From Ignavibacteria bacterium (GTDB lineage Bacteria > Bacteroidota > Ignavibacteria > Tepidaquicellales > Tepidaquicellaceae): 64,000 nt of DNA. A program made the translations under genes and the position numbers. A model generated the notes under the pieces. It ran no database searches. It had not been told where the DNA came from and worked only from the letters and a program-made list of their open reading frames with translations. The stretch covers positions 124,001-188,000 of the forward strand of contig JADJWZ010000036.1 in the NCBI GenBank assembly GCA_016716125.1, read 5' to 3'. Below are positions 28,254 to 37,752 of this stretch, piece by piece (position 1 is the first letter of the stretch; the number at the start of each line of letters is the position of its first letter).

Positions 28254-31200
28254 TTAAGGTGTAATTTTACTCACAAAATTAAACCCATTATTATCCGTAA
28301 ACACCGCATCAGCCAGATCGACTATTCCGTCACCGTTCACATCAGTCGGTACATATCCTGAAACAAAATTAAACGCATCATTATCGATAAGACTTCCATC
28401 CGTCAGATCAACCGTCCCGTCCTGATTTACGTCTCCGCTGTATATTCCAAATCTGATCGGACTAAGATCTATCTGGATCTCATTACTTCCATATGCTTTT
28501 GACGAATTTTGTGAAAAATCATATGGTGTAATACCCGGAAAAAATAACTGCGGCACGTTATTCCATGTCTCTATGGAATTTCTGTGTTTCAGATGAATAT
28601 AGTATGCTGAAAATTTTGAAGCATTATAGAATTCATATAAAGCTTGTCCTGAAGAATTCACAAATTCTTTTGCAGAATCCAGTACTTCATAAGGAGATAA
28701 ATAATTTCTTAAATATACTGTAACAGTATCGCCAATCATTGCATTCGTATTTGCATCATAAAATGCCTCTATGAACATTGTAAGATCAAGCTGAATTGTC
28801 GGCGAATTTCCGTCACTTGCCTTGAAATTTCCAAGCGGTGTAGGGACGTAATTATTATAATACTTCCACGGACCGAATTTCTGATATGGATTATTAACCA
28901 GACTGTATTGAACTCTCGCTCTCCATTTATACTCTTTATCACTTAATAAACCGGCTGCGTCTTTATTCAGCTCTGTACCGGAAATCGAAGTTCCAAGATC
29001 AGTAAAGTTTCCTGAGCCAGAAGATAAAGTACTGTTCGTAATATTTGTTCCGCTGAACGGTACGCTGTTTTCCTTATATTCATAAACTATCTTTCCGTCA
29101 GCTCTTCCAAACGGGCTCTTCCCGAATATATTAAATCTCACCTGACCGTCTGTTCCGGTAAATCCGCCTGAGTAAACAATGTTGCTTGTACCGGGCTTAT
29201 ATTGTCTCACGGTTGTTCTCATTCCGGTACCTTCATTTCCATAATATACAAAGGCTGCGCCTTCATTAATTTGTCCGTCATTATATCCTAAAGCTCCGAC
29301 TATCACATCTGAATAACCGTCACCGTTTACATCGCCTGCTGTAAATACACTGTTTCCAAAATTTGCATTTATTAAATTGCTTTCAGCAGTCCAGTCAGGT
29401 GTCAAGGAAAGTCCGGAAGATGAACCGTGATAAACAAAAGCTTTTCCTTCTTCTATCTCACCTGCGTTAAAACTCTGAGCTCCTATAATAATATCCGAGT
29501 ATCCGTCTCCATTGACATCACCCGCGGTTGATACACTGCTTCCGAAATTTGAAAAGGCCAGATTTCCTTCGGCACTCCAGTCTTCAATATTTGAGATGCC
29601 TGTTTGAGATCCGTAATAAACGAAAACTTTTCCTTCTCCTGTTTCACCATTATTGTAATTATCTGCGCTAACCATCACATCAGAAAATCCATCTCCGTTT
29701 ACATCACCGGCTGTCGAAACACTGTTTCCGAATTTTGAACTATTTTGGTCACCTTCCTTTGTCCAGTCCGGAGCATTTGATAAACCCGAAGCAGAGCCAT
29801 AAAATACAAAAGCAACTCCTTCACCTATAGGTCCTCCGTCTAAATTATTATTTCTATAATTACGCGCACCAATAATTACATCAGAATATCCATCTCCGTT
29901 TACATCACCGGCAGTTGATACGCTTCCTCCAAAATAAGAATAGCCCTGGACACTCTCGTAAGTCCAGTCTGAAGAGTCAGATAAACCTTGAGTTGATCCA
30001 TGAAAAACAAAAGTTTTACCCTTACTCTCATCATAATTTGCACCACCGACTATCACATCAGAAAAACCGTCACCATTTACATCACCGGCCGTGGAGACAG
30101 CTGATCCGAAGCTAGTATTCTGCTGGTTTCCTTCTGCTGACCAGTTTGCTGTATCGGACAGACCGGACGCTGAACCAAGATATAGAAATGCTATTCCTTC
30201 GAATGATTCGCTATTGTTATATGATACCGCTCCGACTATTACATCAGCGTATCCGTCACCGTTTACATCACCGGCAGTAGAAACCGAATAACCGTAATTT
30301 GCTTCTGCCTGATTCCCTTCTCCGGCCCAGTCGTGAAAGACTGATAATCCTGAAGAAGAACCTAAATAGACAAATGCACTTCCTTCATTTTGTTCGCCAT
30401 CATCATATTCTTCTGCACCAATTATCACATCAGAATAACCGTCGCCGTTTACATCACCGGCAGTAGAAACACTGCAGCCGAAATAAGCATCTTCCTGATC
30501 GCTTTCTGTAAACCAGTTATCAGAATCAGATAATCCTGAAGGTGAACCGTTAAATAAATAAACTTTCCCTTCGTTTGAAGTTACTGCATCAAACCTCCAT
30601 GCTCCGACTAATACATCTGAATAACCATCACCGTTAATATCACCGGCAGTAGAAACACTGTAGCCATAAGATGAGATAGCCTGATTATTTTCTGTTATCC
30701 AGTTTGCTGAATCGGAAAGACCGTTTGCTGAACCTTGATATACATAAGCTCGTCCTTCCTCATTACCATATCGATTTGCTCCAATAATAACATCAGAATA
30801 ACCGTCGCCGTTTACATCGACGGCAGTGGAAACACTATGACCATAACTTGAACCTTCCTCTTCACCTTCTCCTGTCCAGTCAGGTGCAATTGATAAACCC
30901 GAAGCTGACCCAAGAAATACAAATGCAGCTCCTTCTCCTGTTATACCTGCATCAATTTTATTGTTTCTGTAATTATTCGCTCCTACAATAATATCAGAAA
31001 ACCCATCTCCGTTTATATCGCCGGCGGTAGAGACGCTTGATCCGAAAAAAGACTCAATCTGACTGGATTCATAGGACCAGTTTAATGTATCAGACAATCC
31101 CTGTGAAGATCCATGATAAACAAATACTTTACCTTTCCCATTATCATATTCAATAGAACTAAAAATCACATCAGAATATCCGTCGCCGTTTACATCGCCT

Positions 31201-32873
31201 GCTGCAGATGTACTGTATCCTAAAAGCAAATTAGCCTGGGCACCCTGTACTGACCAACTTAAAGAATTTGAAAGACCGGCAGGTGATCCATGATAAACAA
31301 ATACTGCACCTTCATGGATTTCAACATTGCTAAAATCCTTTGCACTTATAAGTATATCTGAATATCCATCACCGTTTACATCGCCGGCAGTGGAAACGGA
31401 TCCGCCAAAATTTACAAATTGTTGATTTATTACTGCTGTCCAGTCAGCACCACCTACTGAAAGTCCTGAGAAGGAGCCATAATATGCAAAAACTTTCCCT
31501 CCGATAGAATCTGAATCATATGAATTTGCTCCGATTAACACATCAGAATATCCGTCGCCGTTTACATCACCGGCTGTTGCAACACAGTTTCCGAATGATG
31601 CATTAGCCAGATTTCCTTCTTCAGACCAGTTATACAGTAATGGTAAACCGCTTGCAGAACCGTAATAAACAAAAGCACCACCTTCATTTGATTCTCCGTT
31701 ATCATATCCTATTGAACCTACGATCACGTCTGAATATCCGTCACCGTTTACATCACCGGCAGTGGCAACACTATATCCAAAATATTGATGCTCTTGCTTT
31801 CCTTCCATTGTCCAGTCAGGAGAAGTCGAGAGCGGATCGATTGTAATTGGATAAACGGCGGCTTCGTCATTCACCACTATGGAGAAAGAATTACTAATGT
31901 CAAATTTCAAATTACAAATATTTTTTTCTTCACTTTTTTGAATTTTGTTCTTTATTTGTAATTTGTCATTTGTAATTTGAAATTGATCGTTTTTCTCAAA
32001 GTATGCCCGAAGCTCCTTCCCATTTGCGTCCCAGCATTTAAGAGCGGAATATTTCATCTTATCAATTCCATTCTTATCTTTAAACATCAATGCATCAGCT
32101 CCGACTATCATTTTCAGTTTTGTATCTGCTGTAATATTCATTCTCAGCTTTCCTTCACCTTCAGGCTTTTTCTTAATGATGAAATCCTGACGCATACCGG
32201 CTTTGTCGTTTGTATAGTCTATTCTTAGTTTTTCATCTTCGACGGAAGCTTTGTTGCCTGCGACAGAGAGATTACCTGAAATATTCGTCATTACCGCGTG
32301 CTCCTGGTATGAATCTATGTGCTTTGAGTACCCTTTTAATTTAAAATCAATACTCCACTCATCTGATTTTTTAACTTCTTTTTTATTTAAATCATTTTCC
32401 TTAGTGTCTTCGTGCCTTTGTGGTGAGTCAAATGAACGTGTCTTTGCAGTAAACCCGTCTTTATGATAGACGAATCTGATATTATTCGCTCTGTTTGGCG
32501 ACTGATATGTACCGAGATTTTCATTGTATGTAATATTGTATTCATTCTTTTCAAGTTCTTCCAGAGCATTCTGATACCAGGAGTGATCTATGTCGGTAGT
32601 GGAAGGGGAAGATTCGTTTTTTTGGGAAACCGTTTTAACGGTTTCTGTGAAAGGCGACGGATCCGGCCTGATTAAATTTAATTTCTCACGATGTCTGCTA
32701 TCGTTTTCGGCAGAAACCGTTAAAACGGTTTCTCCATATCCCACCGCATCCGGACTGAATATATTTAACTTACTCGTCCGATCAGTATAAACTGAATTTT
32801 TATCAGAAATAATTTCTGAGTTTTGTAAAGTTGGAAAAAGTGTCAGAGCAATTAGTAAAGTGATCATTTTCAT
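28254..32873 (-). CDS. Exported FG-GAP double-propeller protein with dockerin-like C-terminus
   Basis: 1539 aa, the intact member of the giant FG-GAP group. Signal peptide about 1-20; N-terminal domain to about residue 350, ending YPITIDPLS and containing in-frame repeat-derived peptides (ETVLTVS, ETVKTVS, SPQRHEDTKEN, FQITNDKLQIKN). Fourteen FG-GAP repeats of about 60-65 residues follow (FG.SVSTAGDVNGDGYSDVI core); the linker after repeat 7 reads FNGSPSGLSDSDNWFTE rather than YLGSASGL. Then RADGKIVYEYKENSVPFSG, KWRARVQY and the common tail with HRNSIETWN, two calcium loops and NFVSKITP. A GGAG Shine-Dalgarno site precedes the ATG. Repeat 6 has AVDVNG instead of AGDVNG. It is divergent from the partner gene at 33370. 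A surface adhesin or scaffold role is inferred. Confidence 0.88.
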   Translation of the reverse strand: MKMITLLIALTLFPTLQNSEIISDKNSVYTDRTSKLNIFSPDAVGYGETVLTVSAENDSRHREKLNLIRPDPSPFTETVKTVSQKNESSPSTTDIDHSWYQNALEELEKNEYNITYNENLGTYQSPNRANNIRFVYHKDGFTAKTRSFDSPQRHEDTKENDLNKKEVKKSDEWSIDFKLKGYSKHIDSYQEHAVMTNISGNLSVAGNKASVEDEKLRIDYTNDKAGMRQDFIIKKKPEGEGKLRMNITADTKLKMIVGADALMFKDKNGIDKMKYSALKCWDANGKELRAYFEKNDQFQITNDKLQIKNKIQKSEEKNICNLKFDISNSFSIVVNDEAAVYPITIDPLSTSPDWTMEGKQEHQYFGYSVATAGDVNGDGYSDVIVGSIGYDNGESNEGGAFVYYGSASGLPLLYNWSEEGNLANASFGNCVATAGDVNGDGYSDVLIGANSYDSDSIGGKVFAYYGSFSGLSVGGADWTAVINQQFVNFGGSVSTAGDVNGDGYSDILISAKDFSNVEIHEGAVFVYHGSPAGLSNSLSWSVQGAQANLLLGYSTSAAGDVNGDGYSDVIFSSIEYDNGKGKVFVYHGSSQGLSDTLNWSYESSQIESFFGSSVSTAGDINGDGFSDIIVGANNYRNNKIDAGITGEGAAFVFLGSASGLSIAPDWTGEGEEEGSSYGHSVSTAVDVNGDGYSDVIIGANRYGNEEGRAYVYQGSANGLSDSANWITENNQAISSYGYSVSTAGDINGDGYSDVLVGAWRFDAVTSNEGKVYLFNGSPSGLSDSDNWFTESDQEDAYFGCSVSTAGDVNGDGYSDVIIGAEEYDDGEQNEGSAFVYLGSSSGLSVFHDWAGEGNQAEANYGYSVSTAGDVNGDGYADVIVGAVSYNNSESFEGIAFLYLGSASGLSDTANWSAEGNQQNTSFGSAVSTAGDVNGDGFSDVIVGGANYDESKGKTFVFHGSTQGLSDSSDWTYESVQGYSYFGGSVSTAGDVNGDGYSDVIIGARNYRNNNLDGGPIGEGVAFVFYGSASGLSNAPDWTKEGDQNSSKFGNSVSTAGDVNGDGFSDVMVSADNYNNGETGEGKVFVYYGSQTGISNIEDWSAEGNLAFSNFGSSVSTAGDVNGDGYSDIIIGAQSFNAGEIEEGKAFVYHGSSSGLSLTPDWTAESNLINANFGNSVFTAGDVNGDGYSDVIVGALGYNDGQINEGAAFVYYGNEGTGMRTTVRQYKPGTSNIVYSGGFTGTDGQVRFNIFGKSPFGRADGKIVYEYKENSVPFSGTNITNSTLSSGSGNFTDLGTSISGTELNKDAAGLLSDKEYKWRARVQYSLVNNPYQKFGPWKYYNNYVPTPLGNFKASDGNSPTIQLDLTMFIEAFYDANTNAMIGDTVTVYLRNYLSPYEVLDSAKEFVNSSGQALYEFYNASKFSAYYIHLKHRNSIETWNNVPQLFFPGITPYDFSQNSSKAYGSNEIQIDLSPIRFGIYSGDVNQDGTVDLTDGSLIDNDAFNFVSGYVPTDVNGDGIVDLADAVFTDNNGFNFVSKITP
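31897..31985 (-). repeat. In-frame AAATTTCAAATTACAAAT-type repeat (second copy)
   Basis: Nearly identical to 26371-26459 and again translated as QFQITNDKLQIKN ... FDISN between the N-terminal domain and YPITIDPLS. Confidence 0.8.
32398..32427. repeat. In-frame CACAAAGGCACGAAGACAC-type repeat (second copy)
   Basis: Identical to 26891-26920; encodes SPQRHEDTKEN in the N-terminal domain. Confidence 0.65.
32626..32732. repeat. Two in-frame GAAACCGTT..AACGGTTTC palindromes
   Basis: Perfect 20-bp palindromes at 32626-32645 and 32713-32732 encode ETVKTVS and ETVLTVS. The flanking residues (KLNLIRPDP, KLNIFSPDA) are also repeated, so an about 30-residue tandem unit was duplicated around the palindrome. 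Confidence 0.8.
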
Positions 32874-33369
32874 TTTTACTCCGGTTTATTTTATATTAAA
32901 AAATTTTTATTTTCTATAAATTTATCTGTTAACAAAAATAAACAGTCAATTCCGTTCATTTGACTGAACGGAATTGTTTGACTGCTTTCAGGGGCTGCCC
33001 TGAAAAATTTTAATCTAAACTGGAAGATGAAATCAAAACGATGGTATTTTAACATACTTCACAATAGGCAGCCCCGTTGTTATTCCTTTTTTTAGTTTTA
33101 CAGTTATAGTTTAATTTGTTATAACTTTATCTATATTTTTAACTTAAATTAAAGTCATACATTCTTTATTGCAAGTAAAGTTTTTTCACTAAGTAACGGG
33201 ATCAATTTACAATATTTTCTGATTTGAGGTATTTTTCCATAAATTCCTTTAAAAATTACATTAAAAGTAACGAAATTATTTACCACATTAAGTTAAACAT
33301 CTGAATACTTTGTCATTCAATTTCATAGAATTTCCAGCTATTTAATCTGAAAAATTTAAAAGACAATAA
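32874..33369. promoter_or_regulatory. Divergent intergenic region with paired inverted repeats
   Basis: 496 bp with no gene. A perfect 12-bp inverted repeat (CAATTCCGTTCA / TGAACGGAATTG, 6-nt loop) is at 32947-32976. A second pair, GGGGCTGCC (32991-32999) and GGCAGCCCC (33067-33075), encloses about 67 bp. Blocks at 33171-33205 and 33252-33292 match the sister region 27561-27684. These could be operators, a leader structure of the FG-GAP transcript, or a small mobile repeat. Confidence 0.5.
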
Positions 33370-34848
33370 ATGCGCAGTTCAAAACTTGTTAACATTTTAA
33401 AGACTTTTACAAAGGAAGATATAAAAGAATTTGAAAAATTCGTTGCTTCACCTTATTTTTCAAGAGGAAGAAATCTTTCTCCTTTCTTTAATGTAATAAA
33501 AAAATTTTATCCTGATTTTGACTCCAATCAATATTCCTCCGAAAAAATATTCTGTGAATTGTTTCCGGATAAAAAATTTAATACTAATTCAGTTAATATC
33601 ATTAAAACATTATCACACGAATTAATAAAGTTATGTGAAGAGTTTATCATTCAATCAGGTTTTCGCAGCGACTTAAACTCAAAGAATTATTACCTGCTTG
33701 ATAATCTCCGTAAGAGAAAGTTATTTAATGAGTTTGAAAAAAAATACAAGGAAGCCGAAATAAATTTTAAAAATGATCATGACGGAAGTATAAGGAATTT
33801 TTTGGATCAGTATTATCTGCTCGATCTGTATAATGAGTATTGCATAATGACAAGGAAATATAAATCTTCCTTTGAAACGACAGCAGAAATGGATGAAATA
33901 TCCGTATTGGTCGGTTTGATACGTTCTTACAGGGGATTTCTCAATAAGATGATTTCGGTGAAAGGATATAACCTTGAACCTGTTTCAAATTTTTCTGAAA
34001 ATGTGATCAGAAATTTAGACTCGCAAAAACTTCTTGCTGAAATGAAAGACAGCGGCAGTAAATATTTACCATTTGTCGCTGTCAACCATATGCTATATAT
34101 GATGAATGAATATCCTGAAGTTACTGATTATTACTTTCATCTGAAAAAATTAATTTACGATAACATTAAATTATTCGGACATGAACCAAAATATATTTTG
34201 TTCTGCAGCCTTGCTTCATACTGCGCTTCAATGACTGAAGTACCCGGAAATGAAAAATTCACTAAAGAACAGTTTGAAATTTATGATAAAATTTTATCCC
34301 TCGGACTTCATAAATGGTCTGATAAGGATGACTTTTCCATTCATCTGTTTAGAAATATTGTTCTCTCTGCAGTGAGCATGAATAAAACTGATTGGCTGGA
34401 GAATTTTATCAATAAATTTGTAAAAGAGCTTGCTCCGGAAGACCGGGAAAATATGAAACATTATTCATCTGCGATTTTAAATTATGAGAGAAAAAAATAT
34501 GAGTCTGCCTTGAATGATATTATGAAAATTACATTCAATTTTGTCCATTACAAACTCGATATTAAAAATCTGATGTTCAAAATTTATTTCGATATGAATT
34601 TATATAATGAGGCTTTGTCTGTACTGGAAACTTTAAGACAGTATCTCAAAGAAGCAAAAGAAAGGTCTGTATCCAACAAAAACAGGAATAAGAATTTTGT
34701 AAAATTTGCAAGAGAACTTATTAAACTCAAAACCTCTCCCGATAAAATTCATCCTGAATATTTTTACAATAAAATTCTGAATGAAGATCTTTTGTTTTCA
34801 AAAAGCTGGCTGCTGGAAAGAGCAGACAGTCTTTTAAAAAAACAGTAA
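33370..34848 (+). CDS. Helical TPR-like partner protein (family of unknown function)
   Basis: 492 aa, no signal peptide. The N-terminal box reads LVNILKTFTKEDIKEFEKFV, then SPYFSRGRNLSPFF (residues 27-40) and a basic ELFPDKKFN. The C-terminal half has the family's solenoid pattern: HLFRNIVLSAVSMNKTDWLENFINKF, LAPEDRENMKHYSSAILNYERKKYESAL and LDIKNLMFKIYFDMNLYNEALSVLE. The tail is SKSWLLERADSLLKK. The function is unknown. Its first 74 residues are almost duplicated at 27760. It is divergent from the intact FG-GAP gene. No Shine-Dalgarno site precedes the ATG, which fits both other family members and the phylum. Confidence 0.88.
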   Translation: MRSSKLVNILKTFTKEDIKEFEKFVASPYFSRGRNLSPFFNVIKKFYPDFDSNQYSSEKIFCELFPDKKFNTNSVNIIKTLSHELIKLCEEFIIQSGFRSDLNSKNYYLLDNLRKRKLFNEFEKKYKEAEINFKNDHDGSIRNFLDQYYLLDLYNEYCIMTRKYKSSFETTAEMDEISVLVGLIRSYRGFLNKMISVKGYNLEPVSNFSENVIRNLDSQKLLAEMKDSGSKYLPFVAVNHMLYMMNEYPEVTDYYFHLKKLIYDNIKLFGHEPKYILFCSLASYCASMTEVPGNEKFTKEQFEIYDKILSLGLHKWSDKDDFSIHLFRNIVLSAVSMNKTDWLENFINKFVKELAPEDRENMKHYSSAILNYERKKYESALNDIMKITFNFVHYKLDIKNLMFKIYFDMNLYNEALSVLETLRQYLKEAKERSVSNKNRNKNFVKFARELIKLKTSPDKIHPEYFYNKILNEDLLFSKSWLLERADSLLKKQ

Positions 34849-35362
34849 ATTGAATCACAGTTCATAAATTTAAATTTGAAGAATAAGATCTTTTTTTTTT
34901 ATTAATGCTAAAATAACATAAAAATATTTTAAAGACATAGCCTGATATACTTAATAAAATTATAAAGGTACTATGTTGGATTACTGCTGCCGGTTATTTT
35001 TTGATAATCATTCCCAATTAATCATTCTGTAAATTAAATCTGAATACAATTAACAATTACTGTTCAGATTTTATTTATCTTTCAAATTCATTGTCCTTTA
35101 TTAAAATTACACATATAAAAATACGAGCTACAAATAAATGTAACTCAACCCGTAACTCGTAAGATGTTTGGTTTGCTGTTGGTGATTAAAAAGTTTGTTT
35201 TAAATATATCGAAATATTAATTTGAAATCAGTCAAAGTTTTTAAAAACACCAACAGCGGCGAAATCAAAAAGGAATTCTTACCACTGTTCCCATGCGTTC
35301 GGAGGCAGGATATCATATTTAATGTAATGATAAAAAATATCTGCCGTGATTTTTTATAAAAG
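34849..35362. other. Intergenic region with repeats
   Basis: No gene seen. It contains a T run near 34890-34900, GAGCTACAA / GTAACTCGTAA words near 35125-35162, a 10-bp inverted repeat GCTGTTGGTG / CACCAACAGC (35175-35184 and 35248-35257), and the 52-bp block shared with the SBBP gene's 3' flank (35311-35362). Confidence 0.65.
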
Positions 35363-36061
35363 TTATTTCAGTAACAGCATACTTTTTGTATCTGTAAACT
35401 CCGCAGTCTCAAGCCGGTAAAAATATATTCCGCCCGAAAGATCTGAAGCGTCAAACTCTGCTTCATAACTTCCCGCAGAAAGTTTTTCATTTACTAAAAC
35501 AGCAGCCTGCTTTCCTAAGATATCATACACTGACAATCTGACATCATGCGCGCCGGTTCTGTCATCATTCATTATATCAAACCGGATCTTTGTAGAAGGG
35601 TTGAATGGATTCGGATAATTCTGCGAAAGTGAATATGCGGAAGGAGTTTCATTTGAAACTGATAAAACATTTGTGATAACGGAAAATTTTACAACTGAAA
35701 AATCCGTTCCGGAAGTTACGCCTGAAATTAATCCGCTGACTATTATATTACCGGAATTATCGAGAGAAATATTATTGGCAACGTCATTTCTGTTAGCTGC
35801 TGAGTTGAATCTGTTTACCCATACTTCATTTCCTGAGTAATTATAGTTTATAATTACCATATCATCCATTGTACCTGTTCCCTGACTCAGTCCGGCTACA
35901 TACACATTCCCGTTATTATCAGCGGCTATACTTCTCGGTTCATCAAAATTATTTGAGCCGGGTCCGTTATAATTCTTTGACCAAAGAAGATCTCCTCCGG
36001 GAGAATACATTATGGTCATATAATCATATGAAGAAGAAAAACCTGTTGATGTATCTGTAAC
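35363..36061 (-). pseudogene. Truncated SBBP / T9SS type A protein
   Basis: This is the C-terminal 230 or so residues of a paralogue of the 16569-18212 product: part of repeat 6, repeats 7 and 8, and an intact type A tail (SQNYPNPFNPSTKIRFDI ... KSMLLLK). Similarity starts abruptly at the TSTGFSSSYDYM segment. Upstream of it the frame runs on to 36157 through sequence that is antisense to a partner-gene remnant, with no signal peptide. The 5' two thirds and the promoter have therefore been lost. Near identity to the full copy suggests recent truncation. Confidence 0.85.
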
Positions 36062-36681
36062 GTTATAGTCAATTATAAATTCAGTATTGCAGATCAGGAT
36101 ATGTATATAAAATCCAGATTCAGTATCATTAAATATGCTCTGAAAAACGAAATGCACATCGATCCGATCCTGAAATACTTCCCCCGAAATCTTTTTCTTG
36201 AATATTTTAATTTTGCAGTTTCATCCGGAGAAATTACCTGGGCTGAGGGGTATTGTAAAAAATATCTGGCGCAGGTGAGAAAAGAAGACAGAAAATCTTT
36301 AGAGGATTATTGCAAAATAATAATTCTGTTTGAGAATAATGAATATGAAAAATGCCTGAATTCGCTGAATGAATTTGATCATCGAATTATTCTTTCACCG
36401 ATTATATCTATTACCACAAAGCAGCTGTATATTTTGAATTAAATTTACTTGACGAATGCATTTTAACTTTAGAAAATTACAATAAGTATCTAAACTCCGG
36501 AAAGCACAGTAAGGTCATAAAAAAAGATGCGCATACAAATTTTATTAATGCAGTGAGATCTCTGATAAGGTATTCTGAAAAAAAAGATGAAAAGTATTTT
36601 TATGAATTTGAAAATCTCCTTAGGGAAATTAATACCAAAGTGGTAATGCACAGATGGCTAAACTCAAAACTTGGGAAATAA
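36062..36681 (+). pseudogene. Truncated and frameshifted helical partner gene (C-terminal remnant)
   Basis: From about 36062 the plus strand encodes the last third of a partner protein: LKYFPRNLFLEYFNFAVSSG, LAQVRKEDRKSLEDYC, FENNEYEKCLNSL. Around 36400-36412 the frame shifts and continues as YYHKAAVYFELNLLDECI ... YFYEFENLLREINTKV to a stop at 36679-36681. The N-terminal two thirds are missing. The remnant abuts the truncated SBBP gene head to head, so one deletion removed both 5' ends and the shared promoter region. Confidence 0.8.
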
Positions 36682-36724
36682 AGATTCTGTATAAATAAAT
36701 TTCAGAAAACATACGCCAGTAAAT

Positions 36725-37312
36725 TATTTTTTTCATCAAATCATTATCCGGTTTCAACGCTATAAATTCTAATTTCAGCGGAATAAAAACTAAATTCAGG
36801 CAGCCAAATTTCTTATTCAGCGCTTCACGACATAACTGCTACGCTCCGTGTTACTGATTCAAAGATGTACGATGCGCTTTCAATGCTCCGGAATGCAGTT
36901 ACAATACATCAGACACCTTTTACAATTCGCCAGATCATCCGTACATTCGCTTACGGCATCGATTACAATACTCCGGGTTACTGATTCAAAGCATTGCCTT
37001 ACAAATTCAATTAGCCAAATTTCATTTGCAAAGAGGCAGACTGAAATTTCGATTCGCCAAATTTCATTTGCAAAGAGGCAGACTGAAATTTCAAAGTACC
37101 GGATTGTGATTTCATAACCGCACGTAGCCGATTACAATGCTCCGAAATACAGATTCAATTCTGTTTGTTACAAATTCAATTATGTTTGTTACAAATTCAA
37201 TTATGTTTGTTACAAATTCATTTTACCGGATTGCTTTTACAATGCTGTGCATCACTGCTTAAATGTAATTATTTGCGGATACAATGCCGCGCCATACTGC
37301 TTGCAAACAAAA
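36725..37312. repeat. Degenerate 21-bp-period tandem array (about 28 units)
   Basis: Almost every 21-bp window carries a TTCAA or TTACAA core at the same phase (for example the units at 36788, 36851, 36872, 36893, 37145). A 1-nt phase slip occurs near 36935-36956. Embedded exact repeats are three 21-bp units at 37160-37222 (TGTTACAAATTCAATTATGT) and two 42-bp units at 37014-37092. 21 bp equals seven codons, so this may be a decayed heptapeptide-repeat gene, but stops occur in every long frame I checked. Confidence 0.8.
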
Positions 37313-37547
37313 ATATCACTTTTTTAATGGGGGCGAATTTTTACCCTTTTTGCAAAAATCAGAAGAGATTAAAGAATTTTTTCAGACCGGCATGGACATA
37401 CTTGATAAGGAAATCGACAGAATGGTTGACTCACTGCAGACAAAAGAGAAGAACTTTTACGAAAGCTACTATGCCGTCAGATCCGTTAAGAACCTGGGCT
37501 TAAGACACAGAAAAGAAACCGATCTTCAGCCTCAGGAGCAAGAGTAG
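37284..37547 (+). CDS. Small uncertain ORF or gene remnant
   Basis: 87 aa by the first ATG, which lies inside the repeat array; a start at the ATG near 37393 is as likely. The part after residue 17 has a protein-like, charged helical composition (SEEIKEFFQTGMDILDKEID, EKNFYESYYAVRSVKNLGL). A plus-strand terminator follows at 37629. It is not recognised and may be the C-terminal remnant of a protein whose upstream part was the heptad array. Confidence 0.35.
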   Translation: MPRHTACKQKYHFFNGGEFLPFLQKSEEIKEFFQTGMDILDKEIDRMVDSLQTKEKNFYESYYAVRSVKNLGLRHRKETDLQPQEQE

Positions 37548-37628
37548 GAGCAGGAGTAGGTGCATTAACAAAACAAAAGCATGCATGAAAGTTATTAATT
37601 TGATCCGATGATTTCACACATAAAACTA

Positions 37629-37676
37629 GTCTCCGCAAAGTCCAAATATTTATAACTCCGCGGAGACAGTTTTTTT
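37629..37676 (+). terminator. Rho-independent terminator
   Basis: An 8-bp stem GTCTCCGC / GCGGAGAC with a 23-nt loop is followed within 3 nt by seven T. It implies plus-strand transcription through the small ORF or the array. Confidence 0.6.
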
Positions 37677-37681
37677 CCAAA

Positions 37682-37752
37682 AACTCGTAATTTGAAATTC
37701 GTAATTCGTATCTCGTAATTGATTGTATTAACTACTAACTATTAACTATTAA
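37682..37752. repeat. Short tandem repeats overlapping a dockerin gene's 3' end
   Basis: Words CTCGTAATTTGAAATTCGTAA are followed by CTACTAACTATTAACTATTAA heptamers. The last copies are translated because the usual stop codon has been lost to a 1-nt insertion. Confidence 0.75.

Noticed and set aside
36725..37312. Repeat array considered as a CRISPR array
   Set aside because: Period is 21 bp with no conserved repeat/unique spacer alternation and no cas genes in the window.
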